A model generated the notes under the pieces. It did no database searches and was not told where the DNA came from. It saw only the letters and a program-made list of their open reading frames with translations. Positions 32,574 to 45,383 of a DNA stretch of 64,000 bases are shown one piece after another. A program made the position numbers and the translations under genes. Each line of letters opens with the position of its first letter. Positions within the stretch are counted from its first letter, which is position 1. This DNA is from Symsagittifera roscoffensis (Eukaryota; Xenacoelomorpha; Acoela; Convolutidae): contig NC_087070.1 of assembly GCF_963678635.1 (NCBI RefSeq), positions 52,738,750 through 52,802,749 of the forward strand, in the 5' to 3' direction.

Positions 32574-35187
32574 GTCGTTCAAACTCTACTTTCTCAAACG
32601 CCTGCTAGCATAGTCAAGTTTCTATTAATAAGGTATCACTAACTAAGAGTAATGAACGTAGTAAGTATTCTTGTGGTCTTGGTTATTTTTTTTTATTTTA
32701 AGGAAAAGGTCTTAGAATTTGATGACAATCAGTTTTGAGTTTTCACGGTTGACTTCTGATTTCTTTTTATTTCACATCATTTCGTTTGTTACAAGGAAAG
32801 CAAACTCCGCTATCAAAAGGAAAAGTGTAGAAGTCACGGAAAACGTGATGGACTTCTAAATTTCAAAAATGGAATTTATTATCAGATTTCCCAGCGAAAC
32901 AAAAATTTTACCTAGTGATCGAGTTTTCTCAACTTGGGTTAATTTATCAAAGAACACCAGTAATAAGTTGTTCATGAAATTCAAAATGCTTTAAAAACAT
33001 ATACTAGATATACTTTACCAGTCCTTCTTTTCTGTTTCCCTGCGTTCATTACTCTCTTCCAAATTTCAGGTAGCTATGTTTATAAATGTTAAGGACGAAA
33101 ACAATTTGTTGTTTTAGATTTTATCTCAAAATTGGCCGAAAATTTGTTCAGGCTTGTTTTAAGAGTCGATGAACGTTTGTCAGATTCTTTTATTTGATAT
33201 GCCGTGATGATTTTTTTAAAAGTTTTCTTTTCAGAAAAAGTATCAAATTTGTTCTGGTTCATGTTTACTTTTTCGCGGTTTGACTCTTGATTGTTATTTT
33301 TAGTTCATTTCCTTTGTTAAAACAAAGTTAAACTCCGCCATCGAACAGCGAAAGCGTAAATGTCACGAAAAACGTGATCAACTTCTATAGTTTCGAAAGT
33401 GGAAAAAATTGATTTTCCCAGCGAAATAAAAGTTTTAACTACTGATCCAGTTTTCTCAAACCGTTTTAATTTCATCAAAAAAATCAATCAAATTGTTCTA
33501 GAAAATCATAGGGCTTTAATGCTATCTTTTTTTTTCTTTGAAAATCGAAACTTGAAGATTTTTCACAAATTAAGTCCGTATTTTTTTTATGTTTACTTGC
33601 GTTTATTGACTCTTTGACAAATGTCTGTTGGTTATGTTTTGGATTAGCAGTCTGAGTTTTTTTCAGACTTTTGGGACCCAAACTAGGCTCTCCAGCAGAA
33701 TTATTTTTTGTTCTGGTTTTCCTTCTGAACGCTCTTGAGAAATTGGGAAATTTTCTGGAGTATATTTCCGGAAAAAACAATCACGTACATGAAAGAACTA
33801 TCGGTTTCAAGTGGGTCTTTTGTAGCTTTGATTAGCATTAAATTTTTCAAATTTTTTTTCGGTGATTGGACTATTTTTTTGGAAACTTCCGTTTGAAAAG
33901 ACAGGTAACTAAGTAGTACAGGTAAACGTGGTGTGGGGGTGGAGAGTAAATGGATCAACACGTGAAATTTTTATTCCGCTGGAGATCTTAGAATTAAATT
34001 TCACTTTCGAAACTAGAGATCGTTCACGTTTTCCTTTTTTTTTTCGCGCCAGTTCCACGTTTGTATTTGGATAGTGATATTTACATCACTTTTTGATGAA
34101 TTTCAAATGAACTCAAAAAATGCACATTACGAGGCCAAACTAAGCACTGGATAGGAGCACAATTTTGTGTCTGTATGTTCCTGGATTCCAGAGACAAGTC
34201 TTTAAACATGTTTAATTTTTGTCGGAACGATCAAAGAAAGTGAAAGAACAAAAGAAGACCAAAGGGAGCGTCCTTGTCGCGGAATCCGCTTACAATGCAC
34301 AAAATGCACAGCTTGGCCTCGTGATGCATATATACCTAAGTGCATTCGTGGAAAATTTTTCCAAAATTTATCAATGTCCGAATCATGACTGAAAAGGCTT
34401 AAAATGTTATATCACTCAACACTCTCCGATGATTATTTTGAAAAAAAAATATGTGTTTCTTTAAAACTATAGTCGGGACATTCTGGGCTACTTGCTCGAT
34501 AACAGGCTATTCTTGTTTAGTTTTCAATTTCTCTTAAATTGGTATTTGTAATAAATTAGACTTTTTCTAGTAGGTTTTGGATCTGGCAATGTTTGAAAAA
34601 TTCTTTTATCTGCAATCTGATCTGCTAATTTTGTAATCGGTCAGTATTTATCTTTATGGCCTGGATTTATTTGCTTACCTTGAAATCTTCGCAATTTCTT
34701 TGAGATTTTTGAGTGCCCATTTCTAATTGGCTAAAAATGACAGAAAATAGTTTTCCATAATTTGATCGGCCTCCATCTTAAAGAACACCACCAGTGAACC
34801 TTCTAACGAGCAAAACAAACAAAGCGGAGGCTTTTTGGCGGGTAATTGAGCAAGTTAGGTGGCAAACGAATAATTGTTTTGCTCATTGTTTTCCCTCAAA
34901 CCTGAAGAAAATAAGACTAACTGCTTTAACAGACAGTGATTTAAAATTCGGCTAATAATTTTTTCTAATTGGGCACCTTGTTTTTGCTTGTTTGCTTTAC
35001 TGTCTCTCATAAATGCCGATTAAGTTCACTGTCTCGTCTTTCACCGAACATTTTTTTACTATGATTTCTGGTGTTTTGTTATTTTGATTAGAATTTTGGT
35101 ATTCTAATAAGGAAAAGAAGTGTCCATCTAGTTTAATGATGCGAGTTTTTGCATAACAAATGAGAATGTTCGTGTTTTGTTGTTCAG
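32574..35187 (+). other. Intron (2.6 kb), crossing into the tandem duplication
   Basis: Diverged members of the intronic repeat family at about 32690-33170 and 33180-33660. From 32898 the sequence is the first copy of the 3.77-kb duplication. Confidence 0.7.
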
Positions 35188-36667
35188 CTCCCGCCCAGCC
35201 GAAACTGACTCGGCATTCAACTACGAGCAAGACGGACTTCGTGGTGGAAGTAGACATAGCAGAAGGCCTCATCTCTAAACTACTCGTCAAGTATATATAA
35301 TAGATATTTATTAGACCGATTTTGTGAATAAGTTATTTTGAGTGCCTTATTCATTGATGAAATCCTCAACCCAACGCTTTTCGCTTTCAACAAATTATTA
35401 ATTAATTATTTAAACGACTATATAATTGAACGCTTATGAAATCGACTACAATTTGAGGATTTCACGAATCCAATAACTTTTTTAAGACGATAAAAAAATT
35501 GTGCCGTGCAATCAAAGTTTGATTCAGTCAAAAGTCACTGAAATTTCAGTCAACTTTGAAAAATCCTTAAAACAAGCAATCAATAGAACAATCGTAGTCC
35601 CAAAAGCCTTAGCTGTGCTTCAATTTTAAAAGGCGTTGTTCAAAATTGTTTATTATCTATATAATATATAATGTTATATTATATATTATATATAACTTTG
35701 GGGCAGGGCTGGTTTTTTGCCCTATTTTAGTTACCTCAAGGGAAGCTCGTATGGGTTTAAGTGTGGTGTCACAATGAATCATTACTGCTTGTGATCCGGA
35801 TTCAAAAAAATGTCAATAAGTCATCTCAGCGCCGGTTAAACTGAACAGATATTTTCGAAGCAATGTTTGTTGACATTTTCAAATGACTACAACATGAAAA
35901 TACCGAGATCCATTAAGTCTGATACTCACCGAGTTATGCCAACTTGTTTGAATAAAGTCGAAAAAATACATTTAAGTGCAACTTTTGAGGCAATTTTATC
36001 TACTAGCAAGCGTTTTTTGAACCACTCAAAAAGAGCTCCCCCCTCCCAAAAAAAACAAATCCGCTAGTGGATGAATGGATGAGACTGTGCCCCCAATCCA
36101 GTTTTACTGGAGCTTGGACTTTGTTTTTTTTACCAATTCAAAAATTACATCATTTTTTGTGAATCAATGCACCTTGTACTACAAAATATTGGAGAAAAAA
36201 TAAAACAGCATTTTAAAACAGCATTTTAATTTTCTTTTTCTCATCTTTTGAACACTTTTCCTAAATTTCTGCGGCAAGAAAACCAATTGGTACTAACGCA
36301 TCAACTCCGAGCTCTCCGAAATACAAAAAGACCTTTGTTTGTCAAAAAGTTTCTGCGCCGCAGTCAAATTTTTCAAAAAACAAGCAAAAGTTTTTGAATT
36401 TAAGAAAAATTTTGAGATTGGGGGACCCTTTAGAAAAACTTGGCAACCAGAATTGAGAGAAGGGGCGGTCGCCCCCACTCGGCACGCTATTGTGGAAAGG
36501 GTTGTAAAGGTGAAGGGGGGCATTGAAGTAGGATTAAACTTGGATGTGAGATTAAACGTGGGGGTCAAATGTTGCTGCTAGAGATACAAAAACGCATGTA
36601 ACTTGGATTAGGGAGGGTAGGTAGAGATCAGCAAAAATAGAAACTAAAAATATTTATACAGTTTGTG
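32898..36667. repeat. Tandem segmental duplication, copy 1 (3.77 kb)
   Basis: Nearly identical (over 99% by eye) to 36668-40440, with a few substitutions and 1-2-nt indels. The junction has a short shared word (aaca), as expected for microhomology joining. Contains exon k1. An AT palindrome (tatataatatataatg..., about 35655-35697) lies inside. Confidence 0.9.
35188..35290 (+). CDS. FN3 gene exon k, copy 1 (103 nt)
   Basis: tgttgttcag|CT CCC GCC ... GTC AA|gtatat. Encodes PAQPKLTRHSTTSKTDFVV and AEGLISKLLVK, the start of the membrane-proximal region. Phase 1 in, phase 2 out. The length is not a multiple of three: exactly one copy of this exon can be used. Identical in sequence to copy 2. Confidence 0.8.
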
Positions 36668-38959
36668 AACAAAAATTTTACCTAGTGATCGAGTTTTCTC
36701 AACTTGGGTTAATTTATCAAAGAACACCAGTAATAAGTTGTTCATGAAATTCAAAATGCTTTAAAAACATATACTAGATATACTTTACCAGTCCTTCTTT
36801 TCTGTTTCCCTGCGTTCATTACTCTCCTCCAAATGTCAGGTAGCTATGTTTATAAATGTTAAGGACGAAAACAATTTGTTGTTTTAGATTTTATCTCAAA
36901 ATTGGCCGAAAATTTGTTCAGGCTTGTTTTAAGAGTCGATGAACGTTTGTCAGATTCTTTTATTTGATATGCCGTGATGATTTTTTTAAAAGTTTTCTTT
37001 TCAGAAAAAGTATCAAATTTGTTCTGGTTCATGTTTACTTTTTCGCGGTTTGACTCTTGATTGTTATTTTTAGTTCATTTCCTTTGTTAAAACAAAGTTA
37101 AACTCCGCCATCGAACAGCGAAAGCGTAAATGTCACGAAAAACGTGATCAACTTCTATAGTTTCGAAAGTGGAAAAAATTGATTTTCCCAGCGAAATAAA
37201 AGTTTTAACTACTGATCCAGTTTTCTCAAACCGTTTTAATTTCATCAAAAAAATCAATCAAATTGTTCTAGAAAATCATAGGGCTTTAATGCTATCTTTT
37301 TTTTTTCTTTGAAAATCGAAACTTGAAGATTTTTCACAAATTAAGTCCGTATTTTTTTTATGTTTACTTGCGTTTATTGACTCTTTGACAAATGTCTGTT
37401 GGTTTTGTTTTGGATTAGCAGTCTGAGTTTTTTTCAGACTTTTGGGACCCAAACTAGGCTCTCCAGCAGAATTATTTTTTGTTCTGGTTTTCCTTCTGAA
37501 CGCTCTTGAGAAATTGGGAAATTTTCTGGAGTATATTTCCGGAAAAAAACAATCACGTACATGAAAGAACTATCGCTTTCAAGTGGGTCTTTTGTAGCTT
37601 TGATTAGCATTAAATTTTTCAAATTTTTTTTCGGTGATTGGACTATTTTTTTGGAAACTTCCGTTTGAAAAGACAGGTAACTAAGTAGTACAGGTAAACG
37701 TGGTGTGGGGGTGGAGAGTAAATGGATCAACACGTGAAATTTTTATTCCGCTGGAGATCTTAGAATTAAATTTCACTTTCGAAACTAGAGATCGTTCACG
37801 TTTTCCTTTTTTTTCGCGCCAGTTCCACGTTTGTATTTGGATAGTGATATTTACATCACTTTTTGATGAATTTCAAATGAACTCAAAAAATGCACATTAC
37901 GAGGCCAAACTAAGCACTGGATAGGAGCACAATTTTGTGTCTGTATGTTCCTGGATTCCAGAGACAAGTCTTTAAACATGTTTAATTTTTGTCGGAACGA
38001 TCAAAGAAAGTGAAAGAACAAAAGAAGACCAAAGGGAGCGTCCTTGTCGCGGAATCCGCTTACAATGCACAAAATGCACAGCTTGGCCTCGTGATGCATA
38101 TATACCTAAGTGCATTCGTGGAAAATTTTTCCAAAATTTATCAATGTCCGAATCATGACTGAAAAGGCTTAAAATGTTATATCACTCAACACTCTCCGAT
38201 GATTATTTTGAAAAAAATATATGTGTTTCTTTAAAACTATAGTCGGGACATTCTGGGCTACTTGCTCGATAACAGGCTATTCTTGTTTAGTTTTCAATTT
38301 CTCTTAAATTGGTATTTGTAATAAATTAGACTTTTTCTAGTAGGTTTTGGATCTGGCAATGTTTGAAAAATTCTTTTATCTGCAATCTGATCTGCTAATT
38401 TTGTAATCGGTCAGTATTTATCTTTATGGCCTGGATTTATTTGCTTACCTTGAAATCTTCGCAATTTCTTTGAGATTTTTGAGTGCCCATTTCTAATTGG
38501 CTAAAAATGACAGAAAATAGTTTTCCATAATTTGATCGGCCCTCCATCTTAAAGAACACCACCAGTGAACCTTCTAACGAGCAAAACAAACAAAGCGGAG
38601 GCTTTTTGGCGGGTAATTGAGCAAGTTAGGTGGCAAACGAATAATTGTTTCGCTCATTGTTTTCCCTCAAACCTGAAGAAAATAAGACTAACTGCTGGAA
38701 CAGACAGTGATTTAAAATTCGGCTAATAATTTTTTTCTAATTGGGCACCTTGTTTTTGCTTGTTTGCTTTACTGTCTCTCATAAATGCCGATTAAGTTCA
38801 TTGTCTCGTCTTTCACCGAACATTTTTTTACTATGATTTCTGGTGTTTTGTTATTTTGATTAGAATTTTGGTATTCTAATAAGGAAAAGAAGTGTCCATC
38901 TAGTTTAATGATGCGAGTTTTTGCATAACAAATGAGAATGTTCGTGTTTTGTTGTTCAG
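35291..38959 (+). other. Intron-like sequence between the two exon k copies (3.67 kb)
   Basis: Holds the AT palindrome at about 35655, a G-run repeat copy in 35990-36580 (reverse-oriented word ctcccccctccc at 36040; gcgccgcag at 36353), and the duplication junction at 36668. No further exon recognised. Confidence 0.6.
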
Positions 38960-40440
38960 CTCCCGCCCAGCCGAAACTGACTCGGCATTCAACTACGAGC
39001 AAGACGGACTTCGTGGTGGAAGTAGACATAGCAGAAGGCCTCATCTCTAAACTACTCGTCAAGTATATATAATAGATATTTATTAGACCGATTTTGTGAA
39101 TAAGTTATTTTGAGTGCCTTATTCATTGATGAAATCCTCAACCCAACGCTTTTCGCTTTCAACAAATTATTAATTAATTATTTAAACGACTATATAATTG
39201 AACGCTTATGAAATCGACTACAATTTGAGGATTTCACGAATCCAATAACTTTTTTAAGACGATAAAAAAATTGTGCCATGCAATCAAAGTTTGATTCAGT
39301 CAAAAGTCACTGAAATTTCAGTCAACTTTGAAAAATCCTTAAAACAAGCAATCAATAGAACAATCGTAGTCCCAAAAGCCTTAGCTGTGCTTCAATTTTA
39401 AAAGGCGTTGTTCAAAATTGTTTATTATCTATATAATATATAATGTTATATTATATATTATATATAACTTTGGGGCAGGGCTGGTTTTTTGCCCTATTTT
39501 AGTTACCTCAAGGGAAGCTCGTATGGGTTTAAGTGTGGTGTCACAATGAATCATTACTGCTTGTGATCCGGATTCAAAAAAATGTCAATAAGTCATCTCA
39601 GCGCCGGTTAAACTGAACAGATATTTTCGAAGCAATGTTTGTTGACATTTTCAAATGACTACAACATGAAAATACCGAGATCCATTAAGTCTGATACTCA
39701 CCGAGTTATGCCAACTTGTTTGAATAAAGTCGAAAAAATACATTTAAGTGCAACTTTTGAGGCAATTTTATCTACTAGCAAGCGTTTTTTGAACCACTCA
39801 AAAAGAGCTCCCCCCTCCCAAAAAAAACAAATCCGCTAGTGGATGAATGGATGAGACTGTGCCCCCAATCCAGTTTTACTGGAGCTTGGACTTTGTTTTT
39901 TTTACCAATTCAAAAATTACATCATTTTTTGTGAATCAATGCACCTTGTACTACAAAATATTGGAGAAAAAATAAAACAGCATTTTAAAACAGCATTTTA
40001 ATTTTCTTTTTCTCATCTTTTGAACACTTTTCCTAAATTTCTGCGGCAAGAAAACCAATTGGTACTAACGCATCAACTCCGAGCTCTCCGAAATACAAAA
40101 AGACCTTTGTTTGTCAAAAAGTTTCTGCGCCGCAGTCAAATTTTTCAAAAAACAAGCAAAAGTTTTTGAATTTAAGAAAAATTTTGAGATTGGGGGACCC
40201 TTTAGAAAAACTTGGCAACCAGAATTGAGAGAAGGGGCGGTCGCCCCCACTCGGCACGCTATTGTGGAAAGGGTTGTAAAGGCGAAGGGGGGCATTGAAG
40301 TAGGATTAAACTTGGATGTGAGATTAAACGTGGGGGTCAAATGTTGCTGCTAGAGATACAAAAACGCATGTAACTTGGATTAGGGAGGGTAGGTAGAGAT
40401 CAGCAAAAATAGAAACTAAAAATATTTATACAGTTTGTGA
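36668..40440. repeat. Tandem segmental duplication, copy 2 (3.77 kb)
   Basis: Second copy of 32898-36667. Ends at cagtttgtgaac, after which the sequence differs (agaaaaattagc). Confidence 0.9.
38960..39062 (+). CDS. FN3 gene exon k, copy 2 (103 nt)
   Basis: Base-for-base copy of 35188-35290 with intact splice sites. If both copies were included, the frame would shift and a TAA would be met near the end of this copy. If neither were used, exon l would reach a TGA after five codons. It is therefore an alternative to copy 1. Confidence 0.65.
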
Positions 40441-42567
40441 ACAGAAAAATTAGCTTGTGAACAGACAAAAATATTTATATAGTTTGTGAAGAGAAAAATT
40501 GAAAACAAGATATTTATCATCTAAGCAAGAGCAAATCTCCCTTCATCTAATACAAAGTGTCGAGTCAAAAAAAAATTTGTTTTGACAGTGGCGTGCACAG
40601 GCATTTTTGTTTTTCTAGGGGGAGGGCGGTTTTTCGAAAATAAATTTGAAAAAGTTGTCGGCCTTTTTTATGTTGATTTTGATTTTCCGTGCTCTCCGAA
40701 AATTTTATAAGGACTCTATTTTGTCAGAAATTTTCTGCACCGCAGGCAAAATTTTGAAAAATCGGGCTAAAAATGATGTTTTCAGCATTTTAAGAAACAT
40801 TTGACCCAAAAATTGCGTTTTTTCGCCCCGCACTCTCCCCTCAAATTCAGTCAAATTGACGCCGAAGGTGCCTCAAAACATTTTTGATGCCGGCCAGCCA
40901 TAAATAGATATCGTAAAATTGTAGCAAAGGTGGGACTCTTTGGAAAAATTTGGCAACCAGAATTGGGGGCCGACGCCAATCCTCACCCTCCCCCTTCGTC
41001 ACGCAACTGCGTTTTGAGTATATTGCACTGTGTTTGAAAAAATCAGACGACTTCTAGAAAGAAAATCACTATCCAATTTTAATCGAATGTAATCGATTGA
41101 TTTCGAGTTTCAGAAAGACTAACATCGAAAGTCCAATATAATCCAGGAAACTCCATTGCGGGTAAATCGCAAAAGTGAGCATTAATTCAGGATCCAAACA
41201 AATGCAGACCTATTTACACTTGCGAAGCGAGTGTATTTGTAAGAACTTTGAAAACTCAGGCTAAAAATGACGTTTTGAGCATTTTAAAAAATATTTGGCG
41301 TTTTTTCTATGTTAATAGTTTTGAACTATTCGCTTAAAATATATTCGATTAAGATTTTGACAGAAGTTATCTATGCGTTAATTATTTTGATTGTCAAGAC
41401 ATATGGAACTAATTAACAGTCAGTGGACGATTATAAAGATAGTGTTAATTTTTTTTCAGAAAAACGTCTTAAGTGACCCGACCTCAAATATTTCTGCTGC
41501 TTCATAGAAAAAATTTTGCTCTTTCTGCTCTTGAAAATTCTCTTTAAATATATGTTTATTACAAAAAGAACTGTTTTTATCCTTTTTTGAACAAAAAAAT
41601 CAATTTGAAAAACGAGCAGAGCTTTTTTAGGAAGCAAAATAGTAGATTAGTGAGTCGCGGATGGATCCGTTTTTGTGTTTCTGAGAAATAATGCAGTTCT
41701 TGATAGAAGTTTAGTCGGGCAGAGCATAGGTGCGTTGTTGGTATTTCCGAGAAATAGAAGCTTTCATTTTATTAATTTAAAAAGATTTTAAAGAAGTTTA
41801 CAAATTATGCCGTATGACTGAAAATTTGTTCTATCAGTTGCTCTTTAAATTTTTTGGCTCGATTAGCCGATTTCTGCCAGTTGTTGTAAATTCTGCTGAA
41901 TCCTTTGCAGAATCCTTTGGGGCCTGTTTGATGACGCTAAAAAATATCTTTTTTCGCGGTTTGAATTTTGATTTCTTTTCAAGATCAGGTCAAAATCATT
42001 TGCAAAAAAAAAGAAAATTAAGTCTCCAATTGGAAACAAGCAAATGGCGCCAAAAACGGGAAGCGAATTTTAATTTTGAGATTTTCCAGCGGGTTGGTTT
42101 TATGAAAGAAGTTTCAATCATAAAAGATTCTCGAAACTGAAAGAGCTCAACGTGATATACTTTTCCTTTGAAATTCGAATCTTAAAAAATGTTTAACAAA
42201 CGGCTATCACCTATTGCAGAGTTCTTGAGTTCCTTGACCTTTTTTCGAATTTTTTGTTGGCCATGTTTGAAATGTGTATAAAATGTGTTTAAAAATCAGT
42301 CGTTTTTTTCATCTCATCCTTTTTTAACTGTCTGTTGGTGACCATGAGTAATTTAATCGGTCAAAAACTACAGCATTTTAGGCTAATTAGTTTGTGGATA
42401 CTGTTTTTTCGGGTGGAAATCAGTGAAAAACAGAAATCCGAGGTCAAAATGAGCAGTTTTAGTTTAATCAACTTCGCACAGATTCGTTGACCGAAAAGAT
42501 ATTGCCAACAATTTGGCATTAACTATAGATCCCAATAGTGAGTAAGTTTGATCGATTTGCATGATAG
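39063..42567 (+). other. Intron (3.5 kb)
   Basis: Includes the rest of duplication copy 2, then a G-run repeat copy (40585-41005) and an intronic-repeat member (about 41870-42480). 41005-41870 is AT-rich with nothing recognised. Confidence 0.65.
40585..41005. repeat. Dispersed G-run repeat, long copy
   Basis: Longest member seen: gtggcgtgcacaggcattt, then ctagggggagggcgg, gtgctctccgaaaat, ctgcaccgcaggcaaaattt, and a tail tttggcaaccagaattggggg shared with 36440 and 40210. Confidence 0.6.
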
Positions 42568-42742
42568 ATCCAACCGCCCCCTGACCTCTGACCCTGTGAG
42601 TGAGGAGGGCACCTTCACCCCAGTCATCAACTTCGAGTCCACCGACTACGTCTTCTTCCCCTCCGACGCCTCCATTGTAGCACCAACTGTGTTCATGACA
42701 TTCGCTGACTTGCCCGACGACGGGACTCACCACATAATTCAG
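42568..42742 (+). CDS. FN3 gene exon l (membrane-proximal region)
   Basis: AA|A TCC: encodes SNRPLTSDPVSEEGTFTPV, then STDYVFFPSD and VFMTFADLPDDGTHHIIQ. Phase 2 in, phase 0 out (CAG|gtaaaa). Not an obvious FN3 fold; I do not recognise a domain. Confidence 0.82.
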
Positions 42743-43452
42743 GTAAAACTTAATTATTATAACTCAGTTCTTCTCAATAACTTCTCAGTTTAAGTTGTAA
42801 CTAGTTAATATTAAAAGGAAATAAGCGCTGATATCTCTCGAAAAACGAATACGAATTAATATTTGACAACCATATCAATTTGGCCAGCACCGGACTCGCA
42901 TGTTCATGTCAGAATGCTACAGATAGCTCTTTTAGATGAGCCTTCCCAATTTTATGGTAACCAAAAACACAAAGACACGATTTGATCCAAGTTTTTGCCC
43001 AAGCATATATATGAGTTAACGAGGAGCTTCTGGAAGCTGTTATTAGATATCAATTATTTTGCAAATAATTTTTAAAGCAGAAACTAGGAATATATTACTC
43101 GAGCGTTTTACAATTTTTGTCAATCTCATTCTTAATTTAGGAAAATATAGATGAGAAAAACCAATAGATAAGAAAAAACAATGCATAACAGCTGTTCGCT
43201 TTCGTAGAGAAAGATCTAATGACTAATGCGTATGTCCAACATCGCAATCATTAGGTTGGTGGTTCGAGCCCTACCATCATCTGTGCTCGTTACTTGAGGT
43301 GATGCATTGTTTTCACCGAATCACCAAGAAAGAAAAGGAACGTAGATAGTTATAACGGTGGTTTATAACGGTGGTTCAGTGGTTTATTTTAGTCCTCTCA
43401 TTCCTGATAAATGATTTCACTAATAATAATTTTTGCTCTGCTGTTTCAACAG
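42743..43452 (+). other. Intron (710 nt) with a tRNA-derived SINE-like piece
   Basis: gtaaaac ... tcaacag. Contains the SINE-like sequence at 43213-43345. Otherwise AT-rich. Confidence 0.7.
43213..43345 (+). repeat. tRNA-derived SINE-like sequence
   Basis: GGTTCGAGCCC (43261-43271) is a good Pol III B box. A degenerate A-box/D-arm (taatgactaatgcg) lies 44 nt upstream, and a tail (ttttcaccgaatcaccaag) follows. Stems do not pair well enough for a tRNA gene. Confidence 0.45.
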
Positions 43453-43531
43453 ATCTATACAGTTTATGACGGAACCATATCTGCAAACGAGACAGCAAAA
43501 GTTTCTGAAATTGGCTACAAATACAAAAAAC
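43453..43531 (+). CDS. FN3 gene exon m (membrane-proximal, 79 nt)
   Basis: Encodes IYTVYDGTISANETAKVSE then IGYKYKK. Phase 0 in, phase 1 out (C|gtgagt). A small exon whose phases fit both neighbours. It has one NET glycosylation site. Confidence 0.8.
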
Positions 43532-44082
43532 GTGAGTATGAATATCACAATATAAAGTTTTGGGATTACTTTCAGTCTAGATTAAATATTAAATATACTT
43601 GTTCCGTTTTGGTCTTATAATAGTCTATGGATACAGTGATTTCACTTGTATACTTGAAGTTTTTAGCTCTTTTCCAATCCCCCACCCCCCACATTTGAAA
43701 GTTCTGAAAAACCATCTAATCGTTATCATAATGCAATGAATTATGGCATAGTGAACAAACTCACTCACGTGAAAAAATTTGTTGTATATACCCACATCGT
43801 AACATCACGCATTTAGCCGTAATAATACGTTAGAAAACTATGGAAATAGAAATTTTGAAATGTAGAGGGAAAAGTGCAAAAGTTTTTTTTTCAGGAAAAA
43901 ATTGTTTTCCGCACTCTGTAAAAAGAGAAAAAAATCGATTACATGTCAATTATAATTGTACTTTTAACAACATTATGATTAATTATAAGCGCCAAATTCA
44001 GATGTTTAAACGATTTATGATCCATTATAGTGAAAACAATTTTCGTGACATTATAATAAATTATATTTGATTAATTTTTCCG

Positions 44083-44160
44083 AAGATATCTTATAATCTC
44101 TTATAATCTTTTATAATCTCTCATAATCTTTTATAATCTATTATAATAGATTCTAATCCT
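44083..44160. repeat. TATAATCT simple repeat
   Basis: Six or seven copies of the 10-12-bp word (t)cttataatct(t/c). Related 'cgattataatgg' words recur at 44560-44650. Confidence 0.7.
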
Positions 44161-45147
44161 TTTTTCAGCCAAAAAGTTCTAAAAGTGAGAGATCTTCTCT
44201 TTCTTTGGTTCATCTGAACACAAACTTTTACCACGAAACCAAAGTTTTATAGAGATCCCTTCATAGTAGTTGAAAGAATCCCGCGGTAGGGGAAATATAT
44301 ATTTTTTATATAAATCATGAAACTAAAGCTGTGTGCTGATAATTTGGTGGTGAAAAAAACTTGGAATGTGCATCATGAAACAACTATAATCAAGAAAAAA
44401 AAATTAAAAAAACGTTATAATTTTGATTTAATTTGAAAACAGTTAAAACAATTTTCCCATTTTTCACATAAACCAACGTCTACGAAAATCTTAAAATATA
44501 AGCAATTCAAGTGCAAGGTCGAAGACAAAATGGCAAACAAAAGGGATTATAAACAATTATAATCGATTATAATGGATTTTTTTTGCAAAACAAAAGAATA
44601 AGAAATTCGGATAAAGGTAATCGATTATAATGTATTATAATTGGTTATATTTGATTTCAAAAAGAAAGATTGTAATCGGTTTTTAACTGATTAAAATCAA
44701 TTTTTACTCAATTTTTGTTGGACTGGTACTAAAATTTTATTATAATTGATTATTAACGCTTGAAACTGGTCTTCATTTTCTTTGTCAATCATGCAAGGCA
44801 AACAAAATGCGCTCTCAAATAACGAAATTGCAAATGTTACGAAATAACGTTGATGTTGTTTACTTTGAAAAGTGGATTTAAGATCTTTAATTGGATTATT
44901 TAAATGAAAAAGGTGTCAATCATAGAAGATTCATGAAATTAAATTTGCTCAAACGTGATTTATTGTTCTCTTCGAAAAACTTTCCTTTGGGCTTATTCAA
45001 TTTTTTTGCTGGCTATTTGGTACCTAATTCAGTCCACATATGCTAAAAAAGTCCACTTGAGAAAATCGATTTTTTTTTTTAGAAAAAACTGTTTTTTTCT
45101 TCTTAAATTGAGTTTTTTTCTTTGTCAATAGTTGCATTTGAAGCATT

Positions 45148-45383
45148 CTGCGTTACGGAATGCGGTCTGTATTTAGACAGCCGCGTATTTATACTCGTCA
45201 GTAAGCAGACAAATACCATATTAACCAATCAGAATCGAAATTGGAAAGCAAATTTACGAAATAAAGGCGTAAATTTTAATTTCTTCCTTGTCTCGATTCT
45301 GATTGGTTAATACAATATTTGTCGGCTTACTGACGAGTAGGAACGCGCGGTTGCCTAAATACTGCTACGTAACCCTGCGTTAC
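45148..45383. mobile_element. Foldback MITE with 9-bp target duplication
   Basis: CTGCGTTAC occurs at 45148-45156 and 45375-45383. Between them (218 bp) the two halves are long imperfect inverted repeats, e.g. tactcgtcagtaagc and attaaccaatcagaatcga against their reverse complements. Ends begin GG. A 9-bp duplication with long terminal inverted repeats is typical of Mutator-like elements. No transposase. Confidence 0.75.

Noticed and set aside
33484-33961. Minus-strand ORFs in the tandem duplication, repeated at about 37.4-37.7 kb
   Set aside because: Low-complexity AT-rich intron sequence; the copies persist only because the whole block is duplicated.
36293-36581. ORFs on both strands within the G-run repeat (and duplicate at 40065-40353)
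   Set aside because: They lie in a non-coding dispersed repeat, and the other copies of the repeat do not keep the frames.
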